From positions 496,001-560,000 of the forward strand of contig NZ_JAFBIL020000003.1 in NCBI RefSeq assembly GCF_016809835.1: a stretch of DNA of 64,000 nucleotides, in the 5' to 3' direction. Source of the DNA: Massilia soli (lineage in GTDB: Bacteria > Pseudomonadota > Gammaproteobacteria > Burkholderiales > Burkholderiaceae_D). Shown piece after piece: positions 16,828 through 24,884 of the stretch; positions within the stretch are counted from its first letter, which is position 1; each line of letters begins with the position of its first letter. The notes beneath the pieces are model-generated. The model had not been told where the DNA came from. It ran no database searches and worked only from the letters and a program-made list of their open reading frames with translations. A program made the position numbers and the translations under genes.

Positions 16828-18234
16828 ATGTCCGAACTCCGCCGTATCCCCGTTCCCGCACCAGATCCTGTCGTCGGCATCCCAGCCGCCGCACCCAAGG
16901 TAGGTTTCGTCTCGCTCGGCTGCCCGAAGGCGCTGGTCGATTCCGAACAGATCCTGACCCAGCTGCGCGCCGAAGGCTACGATACGGCCAAGTCGTATGA
17001 GGGCGCCGACCTCGTCATCGTCAATACCTGCGGCTTCATCGACGCCGCCGTGCAGGAGTCGCTCGACGCCATCGGCGAGGCGATTGCCGCCAATGGCAAG
17101 GTCATCGTGACCGGCTGCCTGGGCGCCAAGAAAGACGCGGCCGGCGACGACATGATCATGAAGATCCACCCGAAAGTACTGGCCGTCACCGGCCCGCACG
17201 CGGTTGGCGAGGTCATGAACTCGGTCCACCTGCACCTGCCGAAGCCGCACGAGCCGTTTTTCGACCTGGTGCCGCCGCAAGGCATCAAGCTCACGCCGAA
17301 GCACTACGCCTACCTGAAGATTTCCGAAGGCTGCAACCACCGCTGCAGCTTCTGCATCATCCCGTCGATGCGCGGCGACCTGGTCTCGCGCCCGATCGCC
17401 GACCTGATGCTCGAAGCCGAAAACCTGTTCAAGGCCGGCGTCAAGGAACTGCTGGTGATCTCGCAGGACACCAGTGCCTACGGCGTCGACGTCAAGTTCC
17501 GCTCGGGCTTCTGGAATGGCCGCCCGGTCAAGACCCACATGACGCAGCTGGTGGAAGCGCTCGGCCAGCTGGCCAAGCAGTACGGCGCCTGGGTTCGCCT
17601 GCACTATGTCTATCCGTATCCGCACGTCGACCAGGTCATCCCGATGATGACCGGCGAGAACATCCTGCCTTACCTCGATATTCCGATGCAGCACGCCCAC
17701 CCGGATGTCCTCAAGCGCATGAAGCGCCCGGCCAGCGGCGAGAAGAACCTCGACCGCATCCAGGCATGGCGCGCGATGAACCCGGATCTGGTGATCCGCT
17801 CGACCTTCATTGCCGGCTTCCCGGGCGAGACGGACGAGGAGTTTGAATACCTGCTCGACTTCCTGAAAGAAGCGCAGATCGACCGCCTGGGCTGTTTCGC
17901 CTATTCGCCGGTCGAAGGCGCGACCGCGAACGCGCTCGCCAACCCGGTGCCGGAGCAGTTGCGCGAAGAGCGCCGCGCCCGCGTGATGCTGTTGCAGGAA
18001 GAAATTTCGGCCAAGCGCCTGCAAGCGAAGATCGGCAAGACCGTGCGCGTGCTGGTCGACGAAGTCGGCGCCAAGGAAGCGATCGGCCGCTCGGCTGCGG
18101 ATGCGCCTGAGATCGACGGCGTGGTGCATATCAAGCGCTCGCTGGTGCCGGGCAAGAAGCTGGTGGTGGGCGAGTTTGCCGATGTTGTCATCACCAACGC
18201 CGACGCGCACGATTTGTGGGCGTCTGTCGCTTAA
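16828..18234 (+). CDS. rimO: Ribosomal protein S12 methylthiotransferase RimO
   Basis: A 468-residue radical SAM methylthiotransferase. The N-terminal UPF0004 domain carries Cys32, Cys68 and Cys97 for one Fe-S cluster. The radical SAM motif CNHRCSFC gives Cys169, Cys173 and Cys176 for the second. A C-terminal TRAM-like domain follows from about 395. The sequence [12 protein letters not shown] is typical of RimO rather than MiaB. It modifies an Asp of S12. A TACAAT lies at 16790-16795 as a possible -10, with no clear -35. Confidence 0.95.
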   Translation: MSELRRIPVPAPDPVVGIPAAAPKVGFVSLGCPKALVDSEQILTQLRAEGYDTAKSYEGADLVIVNTCGFIDAAVQESLDAIGEAIAANGKVIVTGCLGAKKDAAGDDMIMKIHPKVLAVTGPHAVGEVMNSVHLHLPKPHEPFFDLVPPQGIKLTPKHYAYLKISEGCNHRCSFCIIPSMRGDLVSRPIADLMLEAENLFKAGVKELLVISQDTSAYGVDVKFRSGFWNGRPVKTHMTQLVEALGQLAKQYGAWVRLHYVYPYPHVDQVIPMMTGENILPYLDIPMQHAHPDVLKRMKRPASGEKNLDRIQAWRAMNPDLVIRSTFIAGFPGETDEEFEYLLDFLKEAQIDRLGCFAYSPVEGATANALANPVPEQLREERRARVMLLQEEISAKRLQAKIGKTVRVLVDEVGAKEAIGRSAADAPEIDGVVHIKRSLVPGKKLVVGEFADVVITNADAHDLWASVA

Positions 18235-18248
18235 CCTACATTCAAAAC

Positions 18249-18318
18249 GGCGGATGCGCTTCGCTTATCCGCCCTACGATAGCCGAACCGTAGGGCGGAT
18301 AAGCGGAGCGCATCCGCC
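18249..18318. repeat. 30-bp near-perfect inverted repeat (REP-like element)
   Basis: The arms 18249-18278 and 18289-18318 are inverted copies with one mismatch and a 10-bp centre. They contain the motif GTAGGGCGGATAAGCG and end in ATCCGCC. This motif type is widespread as short dispersed palindromes in Proteobacteria. It fills almost the whole rimO-metC gap and ends 18 bp before the metC start. Confidence 0.8.
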
Positions 18319-18336
18319 GAATTCAACCGTCGGCTC

Positions 18337-19497
18337 ATGAAAAAATCCCTCCAGACCCAGCTGATCCACCCGGACTACACGGCTCCGGAGGGCTTTGACG
18401 CCTACCCGCCAGCCATTCACCACGCCTCCACGGTCCTGTTCAAGAACGTCGCCGCGATGCGCTCCGGCGACTGGAAAAACAAGACCGCCTACACCTACGG
18501 CCTGCACGGCACCCCAACCACCTTCACGCTTGAAGCCCGCCTGGCCGAGCTCGAAGGCGGCACCCACTGCCTGCTGGCCCCGAGCGGCCTGGCCGCGATC
18601 GCGATTGTCGACTTCGCGCTGCTCAAGACTGGCGATGATGTGCTGCTGCCGGAAAACGTCTACAACCCCAACCGTGAACTCGGCAAGTGGCTCTCTAACG
18701 ATTTCGGCATTACTGCGCGCTACTACGACCCGATGATCGGCGCCGGCATCGCCGGCCTGATCCAGCCGAACACGAGACTGATCTGGGCCGAGGCGCCCGG
18801 CTCGGTATCGATGGAAGTGCCGGACCTGCCGGCGATCTGCGAGGCGGCGCACGCGCGCGGCGTGCTGGTCGCGCTGGACAATACCTGGTCCGCCGGCCTC
18901 GCGCTGCGCGGCTTCGACATGGGCGTGGACATCGTCATGCAGGCGCTGACCAAATACCAGTCGGGCGGCTCGGATGTGCTGATGGGTTCGCTAGTCACGC
19001 GCGACGCCGCCTTGAACGAGCGCCTGGCGGTGGCGCACATGCGCCTTGGCATGGGTGTCAGCGCCGACGACGCCTTCCTGGTCATGCGCGGTTTGCCGAC
19101 CATGAAGCTGCGCTTTGAAGCGCATGACGCCAGCGCCCGCAAAGTGGCGGCATGGCTGAAGGCGCGCCCGGAGATCACCCGGGTGCTGCATCCGGCGTTT
19201 GAAGACTGCCCGGGCCACGCCACATGGAAGCGTGATTTTACCGGCGCCGGCGGCCTGTTCTCGGTGCTGTTCGATGCGCGCTACAGCGAAGAGCAGACCG
19301 ACCGCTTCGTCGACAGCCTTTCGCTGTTCGGCCTCGGCTACAGCTGGGGCGGCGCCAACAGCCTGGTGATGCCGTACCGCATCCAGACGATGCGCCGCGA
19401 CTGGCATGACGGCGGCACCCTGGTGCGCTTCAACATCGGCCTGGAAGACACGGACGACCTGATCGCCGACATCGCGCAGGCGCTCTCGGCCCTGTAA
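18337..19497 (+). CDS. metC: Cystathionine beta-lyase MetC
   Basis: A 386-residue Cys/Met-metabolism PLP enzyme. The signature region includes YGLHGTPT near 52, LAPSGLAAI near 87, LDNTWSAGLALRG near 182 and the PLP lysine in ALTKYQSGGSDV (about 208). The spacing and the Trp-rich N-terminus fit MetC-type beta-lyases rather than gamma-synthases. It would cleave cystathionine to homocysteine, pyruvate and ammonia. There is no clear Shine-Dalgarno; the REP-like palindrome lies directly upstream. Confidence 0.87.
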   Translation: MKKSLQTQLIHPDYTAPEGFDAYPPAIHHASTVLFKNVAAMRSGDWKNKTAYTYGLHGTPTTFTLEARLAELEGGTHCLLAPSGLAAIAIVDFALLKTGDDVLLPENVYNPNRELGKWLSNDFGITARYYDPMIGAGIAGLIQPNTRLIWAEAPGSVSMEVPDLPAICEAAHARGVLVALDNTWSAGLALRGFDMGVDIVMQALTKYQSGGSDVLMGSLVTRDAALNERLAVAHMRLGMGVSADDAFLVMRGLPTMKLRFEAHDASARKVAAWLKARPEITRVLHPAFEDCPGHATWKRDFTGAGGLFSVLFDARYSEEQTDRFVDSLSLFGLGYSWGGANSLVMPYRIQTMRRDWHDGGTLVRFNIGLEDTDDLIADIAQALSAL

Positions 19498-19506
19498 GGC
19501 TGGCCG

Positions 19507-19866
19507 TTAGACGTACTCGGCCTTGTTGTTGTTCAGGTCGATGAACCCGCGGATCAGCCGGTAAGCGTGCCAGATCCACGCCGCGCCCCAGATCACGAAC
19601 GCCAGCGGCAGCCCGATAATCGTTGCAAACAACACCCATCCCAGCGCCATCCACGCCAGGTAATACCAGAACGTGCGGATCATCCACGTGTGGTGGCTGT
19701 GCACCAGCGAGCCCGCCGTATCCGGCCGCTTGATGTGGTTGACGATCACCGGCAGGATCGACAGCATGCCCAGCGAAAAGAAGAAGGTGATGCCGTGCGC
19801 AATGTAGAGGATGCGCGCCAGGTTCTTGGCGTCGGATGTGTCGTCGAGTACGAGTTGTTGTGACAT
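19507..19866 (-). CDS. Small membrane protein (DUF4870-like), unknown function
   Basis: A 119-residue protein with about three membrane helices (22-43, 62-83, 84-104) and His-rich turns (HSHHTW at 56-61). It resembles small DUF4870-like membrane proteins, but I am not certain of the family. AGGAG precedes the ATG at 19866. It starts 24 bp after trxC on the same strand, so the two are probably cotranscribed. Confidence 0.65.
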   Translation of the reverse strand: MSQQLVLDDTSDAKNLARILYIAHGITFFFSLGMLSILPVIVNHIKRPDTAGSLVHSHHTWMIRTFWYYLAWMALGWVLFATIIGLPLAFVIWGAAWIWHAYRLIRGFIDLNNNKAEYV

Positions 19867-19890
19867 GTGCGGCTCCTTTTACTGAAATTG

Positions 19891-20343
19891 TTATCGGGTT
19901 GTACTTGCCTGCAGCTGGGCCTGGGTCCAGGCGACGATGCCGCCGGCATCCATCGCCCCTGGCTGGCGCGCGACCTCGCGGCCATTGCGGAACAGCGCAA
20001 GCGTCGGGATCGAGCGGATATTGAAGCGCTCGCCCACGTCGGGAGCGCTTTCGGTGTCCACTTTCAGCAGCCGCACCATCGGTTCGAGCCGCTGCGCCGC
20101 TTGCTGGTAGGCCGGCGCCATGGTCCGGCACGGCCCGCACCACGGCGCCCAGAAATCGACCAGCACGGGAATGTCGCTGCGTCCGATGTGCTTGGCGAAG
20201 CGTGCGCTCGAGACATCGAGCGGCTTGGCCATGAACAGTTCGCGCGTGCACTTGCCGCAGGTGGGCTGGTCGCTCAAGCGCTCCTGGGCGAGACGGTTGA
20301 CTGCGTCGCAGTGAGGGCAGACGATGTGTAGTGGTTCATTCAT
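19891..20343 (-). CDS. trxC: Thioredoxin 2 (TrxC)
   Basis: From ATG 20343, which is preceded by GGGAGGA, the product is 150 residues. An N-terminal zinc ribbon carries Cys9, Cys12, Cys29 and Cys32 (CPHC and CGKC). The thioredoxin domain has the active site WCGPC with Cys69 and Cys72. This zinc extension separates TrxC from TrxA. TrxC is an OxyR-linked disulfide reductase in E. coli. A longer frame to 20403 lacks a Shine-Dalgarno. Confidence 0.93.
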   Translation of the reverse strand: MNEPLHIVCPHCDAVNRLAQERLSDQPTCGKCTRELFMAKPLDVSSARFAKHIGRSDIPVLVDFWAPWCGPCRTMAPAYQQAAQRLEPMVRLLKVDTESAPDVGERFNIRSIPTLALFRNGREVARQPGAMDAGGIVAWTQAQLQASTTR

Positions 20344-20464
20344 GGATTCCTCCCGCTGCAAAATGTGGTCAATATTGCCATTGTATGACAGATCGGCGTG
20401 CATGCTGTCCCGCTAGGTGCGCAGTCGTACAGAACCCGGCAAGGGCAAAGTTCAGACTGGCGCC

Positions 20465-21235
20465 ATGACAGAAAACAGAACAGGCATCTGCAGGATCGGC
20501 TGCGCCGGCTGGACCATTCCACGCGGCGCAGCGGCGGCATTTCCCGGCGAGGGCAGCCACCTGGAGCGCTACGCGAGGGTGTTCGGCGGCGTCGAGATCA
20601 ATTCCTCGTTCTACCGGCCGCATCGTCCCCAGACCTATGCGCGCTGGGCCGACAGCGTTCCGGACGACTTTCGCTTCTCGGTCAAGCTGCCGCGCACCAT
20701 CAGCCACGACGCCGGCTTACGCGACATCGCCGTTCCGCTGGCGCAGTTCGCATCGGAAGTGTCGGCGCTGGGAGGCAAGCTGGGCTGCCTGCTGTTGCAG
20801 CTGCCGCCGAAGCTCGCTTTCGACGCCGGGGTCGCCGCCGATTTCTTCGACCGTGCCGCCGCCATGTTCGGCTGCATGATCGCCTGCGAGGCGCGCCACC
20901 CGGGATGGTTTGCGCCCGAAGCGACGGCGCTGCTGGCGGCGCGCAACATCACCCGGGGGATCGCCGACCCGGCCAAGGGCCAGCCAGGTGCGCATGAGCC
21001 AACCAGCGCCGACATCTATGTGCGCCTGCATGGTTCGCCAAGGATCTATTACTCGTCCTACTCGGACGACTATCTTGACGAACTGGGCCGCAACATGGCG
21101 GGTCATGCCAAGGCGGGCAGGGATGTCTGGTGTATCTTCGATAACACGGCGTCAGGGGCATCGGTGCCGAACGCCCTGGCGCTGGTCGACGCGCTGCGGG
21201 TCACGCCAGGATCGCGTCCAGTTCCTCGAGCTTGA
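20465..21235 (+). CDS. DUF72 family protein
   Basis: A 256-residue TIM-barrel-like DUF72 protein. Typical segments are IGCAGWTIPRG near 11, EINSSFYRP near 45, FRFSVKLPRTISH near 70, LLLQLPPK near 109 and DIYVRLHGSPRIYYSSY near 186. The biochemical role of the family is not established. ATG 20465 is chosen because the conserved start MTENRTGICRIG follows directly. The 3' end overlaps the convergent kinase gene by 35 bp. Confidence 0.82.
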   Translation: MTENRTGICRIGCAGWTIPRGAAAAFPGEGSHLERYARVFGGVEINSSFYRPHRPQTYARWADSVPDDFRFSVKLPRTISHDAGLRDIAVPLAQFASEVSALGGKLGCLLLQLPPKLAFDAGVAADFFDRAAAMFGCMIACEARHPGWFAPEATALLAARNITRGIADPAKGQPGAHEPTSADIYVRLHGSPRIYYSSYSDDYLDELGRNMAGHAKAGRDVWCIFDNTASGASVPNALALVDALRVTPGSRPVPRA

Positions 21236-23396
21236 TCGGCTTGGTGCAGTGGTGGTCGAAGCCGGCATCAAAGGCGCGCTGGCGGTCGGCCTCGGAACCA
21301 TAGCCGGTCAACGCCACCAGCACGATGCTGGCGGTGCGCGGCTCGGCCCTCAGCGCGCGCGCCACCGCGTACCCGTCCATCTGTTCCAGCCCGATGTCGA
21401 TCAGCGCGATCTCGGGCTGCTGCGCGAGCGCCAGCGCGATCCCGGCGGGCCCGCTTTCGGCCGAATCGACCACGCAGCCGCGCAGCTCCAGCAGCATGGC
21501 CATCATCTCGCGCGCATCCACGTTATCTTCAATCAGCAGCACGCGCCGGCCGCTGGCGACGACCGCGGCGGCGCTACCCGGCGCCATGCCGGCGCCGCCG
21601 TCGAGCAGCGGCAGGCGCACCGTGACGACACAGCCCTGGCCGGTGCCAGCGCTGGCGATTGTCACGCTGCCTTCATGCAGGCCCACCAGCCGTCGCACCA
21701 GCGACAGGCCGATTCCCAGCCCGCCCTGCGCGCGCTGCAGCGTCTGGGCGCCCTGCACGAACACGTCGAACACGCTTGGCAGCAATTCCGCGTCGATACC
21801 CAGGCCTGCATCGCGCACCTGCAGTTCGGCCTGGCCGTCGTGCGTCCGCACGGACACTTCGATCAGGCCGCCCGCCGGGCTGTACTTGATGGCGTTGTCG
21901 AGAATATTGTCGATCACCTGGAGCAAACGGGTCGGATCGGCCAGCACCTGGGTCGGTTCGGTCGAGACGCGCACCTCGAAGCCTTCGGTCCTTCCGCCAG
22001 CTTGCAGCGTATCGACCGAGCGCTGCATCGCCTCGGCCAGGTCGGTCGGCATCTTTTCAAGCGTGAGCTTGCCCATCAAGGCGCGGTTTACTTCCAGCAA
22101 ATCGTCGACCAGCTTGCGCAGGTGGTCGGTCTGGCGCCGCAACACCCCGTGGGTACGTTTCACCACGTCGTCGCCCAGTGGCCGGCCGCTTTCCAGGATG
22201 CTGACCGCGCTGGTGACGGCGCTGAGCGGGTTGCGCAGCTCGTGTCCGAGCATCGCCAGGAATTCATCCTTCGCATCGTTCTGTTGTTCGGCCTTGGCGC
22301 GTGCGCTCTTTTCGAGCACCAGCAAGGTATTGCGGTCGCTCTCGGCGTCCGCGCGCGAGCGCATTTCCGATTGCAGCCGGCGGCTGGCATCCATGATGGC
22401 GACATTGAGTTCGTCGAGTTCGTCGATGATCGACGGCGGCAGCGTGGCGACCGTATCGCCGCGGCCCAGCGACCGCGCGGCGTCCGAGGCGCGCCGGATA
22501 AAGGCGACCAGGCGCCGCCCTGTCATCATCGTCAGCGTCAGCGCGCCAAGGATCGCTATCAGCAGGCCGATCGCGACAACGCCGATGCCGTTCCAGACCG
22601 CGGCATCGAGCTCGCTGGCCGGCGCGCCGATGGCGATGGTCCAGCCCGACAAACGCGAATGCGTGAAGGCGTTGTACAGCGGGGTGCCTTCGGGGGTGGT
22701 GCTGGGCAGGCTGCCGCTGGCGGTGGCGTTGAAAGTGGCCAGCGCCTTCGGCGAGACCTTCTTGCCGACGTATTTTTCGTCGTCGTAGCGGCGTGCGATG
22801 AACACGCCATTGGTATCAAAAATGCCAATCAGCCAGCTGGCCGGAATCGCGCTCCCAGCAAATGCGTGCGAGAAGAACTTCGGCGAGAAGGCCTGCCCGA
22901 TGATGTAGCGCTCGCCCGAAGGGGCGGTGATGGCGCGCTCGACCATCACGAAATTATTCTTGAGTTCGTTGCCCCAGCGGATCCCGCTGACGTTAGCCTT
23001 GCCGCTTGCCAGCAAGGCGTTGATTTGCACGGGGTCGTGGCGCTTGGGTAATGACCGGCCAAAAGGATGGCGCGTATTGACCAGCTGTTGGCCGTTCAGG
23101 TCGTACAGGATGATCCAGGCGCCGGGGCCAGCGTTGGCGGCACTTGCATCGGCATGAAAACGCTCCAGCGACCCGGCGCCGAGCGACTGCGATCGGCCCA
23201 GCACCTTCAGCACCGCGGTGGCGCGCTCGATATCGGCGTCGATCACCATCGCTGTCAGGCGGGCGCTTTCGTTGATGCGCTGGATGGCTGAGTCGCGCTG
23301 AGCATGGCTCAACATGTTAAGGGCGATAAAGCAGCAGATGGCGACCGGGATGACGATGCAAAACGCGAGGAGGAAGTAATGTGCGCGAAGTTTCAT
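21201..23396 (-). CDS. Hybrid sensor histidine kinase
   Basis: A 731-residue membrane kinase. Helix 1 lies at about 8-28. A periplasmic Cache-like sensor region runs to about 265, helix 2 is at about 269-292, and HAMP is at about 293-345. HisKA follows with His385 in LGHELRNPL, then HATPase_c (N box IDNILDNAIKYS, GLGIGLSLVRRLV) and a C-terminal receiver with Asp667 in LIDIGLEQMDG and the late KP pair. The ligand is unknown. No response regulator gene is adjacent, so output probably passes by phosphorelay to an unlinked partner. The receiver end overlaps the DUF72 gene. Confidence 0.9.
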   Translation of the reverse strand: MKLRAHYFLLAFCIVIPVAICCFIALNMLSHAQRDSAIQRINESARLTAMVIDADIERATAVLKVLGRSQSLGAGSLERFHADASAANAGPGAWIILYDLNGQQLVNTRHPFGRSLPKRHDPVQINALLASGKANVSGIRWGNELKNNFVMVERAITAPSGERYIIGQAFSPKFFSHAFAGSAIPASWLIGIFDTNGVFIARRYDDEKYVGKKVSPKALATFNATASGSLPSTTPEGTPLYNAFTHSRLSGWTIAIGAPASELDAAVWNGIGVVAIGLLIAILGALTLTMMTGRRLVAFIRRASDAARSLGRGDTVATLPPSIIDELDELNVAIMDASRRLQSEMRSRADAESDRNTLLVLEKSARAKAEQQNDAKDEFLAMLGHELRNPLSAVTSAVSILESGRPLGDDVVKRTHGVLRRQTDHLRKLVDDLLEVNRALMGKLTLEKMPTDLAEAMQRSVDTLQAGGRTEGFEVRVSTEPTQVLADPTRLLQVIDNILDNAIKYSPAGGLIEVSVRTHDGQAELQVRDAGLGIDAELLPSVFDVFVQGAQTLQRAQGGLGIGLSLVRRLVGLHEGSVTIASAGTGQGCVVTVRLPLLDGGAGMAPGSAAAVVASGRRVLLIEDNVDAREMMAMLLELRGCVVDSAESGPAGIALALAQQPEIALIDIGLEQMDGYAVARALRAEPRTASIVLVALTGYGSEADRQRAFDAGFDHHCTKPIKLEELDAILA

Positions 23397-23461
23397 GCGT
23401 TCGGCTCGCGCTTCTGTGGCGTTCTTGACATCGGCAAACTGCTTCCTTGAGGTAAACGTAA

Positions 23462-23484
23462 CAGGGGCCGATTTCCGGCCCCTG
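23462..23484 (-). terminator. Hairpin with 9-bp perfect stem downstream of the small lipoprotein gene
   Basis: CAGGGGCCG and CGGCCCCTG pair around a 5-nt loop. On the minus strand only a weak T-rich tract follows. It is placed to end the lipoprotein transcript 52 bp after its stop and may also shield the kinase gene. Confidence 0.5.
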
Positions 23485-23535
23485 ATTATTTCATGTTGTT
23501 ACTCGGAAGACAATTCCCCGACATAAATATTCTGC

Positions 23536-23919
23536 CTAGCGGTGACGCCTGCCGTGATGCCCGCGATGTCGCCCGCTGCTGCCCCAGTGGCGGCCGAAAA
23601 CGAAGCCAAGGCTCAGCGATACCGGTGGATAGTAATACGACGGCTGCGGTGCGTAAATTGGCGGAGGAACATATACCGGCTGCGGTACATACACCGGCTG
23701 GGTGGCATACGCTGGCGCGGACGAATATTCCACCCGCGCGCCATCCGGCGAGTTCGCGGCAACGCGCGCACCGGTACCCGGCGGAACTGGGGTCACGGAA
23801 ACAACCCGCCACTGGGATGGGTCGGCCGGAGCCGGGTAGTTGCTGCCGTACTGCTGGCGTGGGCTTGAAGCGCAGCCGGCGAGCATGGCCGCGGCTGTAA
23901 TGACGATAATTGTTCTCAT
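23536..23919 (-). CDS. Small Pro/Tyr-rich lipoprotein, unknown function
   Basis: A 127-residue precursor whose signal peptide ends in Leu-Ala-Gly-Cys with Cys16. A Pro/Tyr/Val repetitive stretch at about 70-98 (repeats of PQPVYVP type) is followed by a basic His/Arg/Gly tail. AGGAGG before the ATG supports the start. The tail composition suggests contact with the cell wall or with RNA/metal, but nothing is established. The gaps on either side (139 and 113 bp) hold only the hairpin noted. Confidence 0.7.
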   Translation of the reverse strand: MRTIIVITAAAMLAGCASSPRQQYGSNYPAPADPSQWRVVSVTPVPPGTGARVAANSPDGARVEYSSAPAYATQPVYVPQPVYVPPPIYAPQPSYYYPPVSLSLGFVFGRHWGSSGRHRGHHGRRHR

Positions 23920-24032
23920 GGCGCGGTCCTCCTGCTGGATACCACATCATAGGTAATTTTGCCGCGCTTCGCTTGCCGATTACCTTCTGTTACAACGCGA
24001 AACAACAGTGAAACGTGCCGAGCACGCCGGCA

Positions 24033-24884
24033 TCATTGCGCCAGAATAGTCAGCAAGCCATCCAGGCCGCTGAAATTGAGGGCCACGTCGGCCTGCTGGT
24101 AGACCACTGGCTTGGCGCGAAACGCCACCGACAGGCCGGCCACTTTCATCATCTGCAGGTCGTTGGCGCCGTCGCCCATGACGATCGCGCGGTCCGGGCT
24201 CACGCCAAGCTGCGCGCAGATGCGCTCGACCGTGCGCTGCTTCTCGGCGGCGTCGACGATGCCGCCCACCACCCGGCCAGTGAGCTTGCCGTCGACGATC
24301 TCCAGCGCGTTGGCGTGGATGAAATCGAGGCCCAGGCGCTGTTGCAGGCGCTCGGTGAAGAAGGTAAAGCCGCCCGACACCAGCAGCGTCTTCAGGCCCG
24401 CTGCTTTCACCGCTGAAAGCATGCGTTCGCCGCCCATCGAGATCTGCAGGCGCTCTGCGTACACCCGTTCCAGTGCCGACGCGTCCAGGCCGCCGAGCAG
24501 GGCGACCCGGCGTGTCAGGCTATCGGCGAAATCGAGCTCGCCGCGCATCGCCGCTTCCGTGATCGCCGCGACCTGGGGTTTGAGGCCTTGCATGTCCGCG
24601 ATCTCGTCGATGCATTCGATCGTGATCAGCGTTGAGTCCATGTCCATCGCCACCAGGCTGAAATCGGCGAGGGTGCGGCCGGGCGCGATGAAGGTCGCAT
24701 CGACCTGTGCGGCGTGGGCGGCCAGTTCGATGGCCTGTTTCAGTTCCAGCGAATAGCCGAACTGCTCGCAGCGGATCGCCTGTTCGCCCAGCACGACAGT
24801 GCGTGCCGGTGCGGCAAGCGCGGCGATGCGTTCGAGGGCGGCGCGGTCCGCGCGCGGCCCTTGTAATACCAGGTTCATGTTCAT
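24033..24884 (-). CDS. serB: Phosphoserine phosphatase SerB
   Basis: A 283-residue HAD-superfamily phosphatase. Motif I AMDMDSTLI gives Asp81 and Asp83. LLVSGGFTFF is motif II, and VMGDGANDLQMM is the later acidic motif. It makes L-serine from phosphoserine. An N-terminal ~70-residue extension matches SerB length. The start overlaps the mfd stop by 4 bp; mfd is upstream, so serB is translated from the mfd transcript. Confidence 0.93.
   Translation of the reverse strand: MNMNLVLQGPRADRAALERIAALAAPARTVVLGEQAIRCEQFGYSLELKQAIELAAHAAQVDATFIAPGRTLADFSLVAMDMDSTLITIECIDEIADMQGLKPQVAAITEAAMRGELDFADSLTRRVALLGGLDASALERVYAERLQISMGGERMLSAVKAAGLKTLLVSGGFTFFTERLQQRLGLDFIHANALEIVDGKLTGRVVGGIVDAAEKQRTVERICAQLGVSPDRAIVMGDGANDLQMMKVAGLSVAFRAKPVVYQQADVALNFSGLDGLLTILAQ

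Noticed and set aside
16594-18210. 538-codon minus-strand frame opposite rimO
   Set aside because: Antisense to a complete radical SAM gene; no start signal and no recognisable domain.
20910-23051. 713-codon plus-strand open frame opposite the histidine kinase
   Set aside because: Antisense shadow of a GC-rich gene. The kinase has all conserved boxes; the antisense product shows only low-complexity Arg/Gln/His runs.
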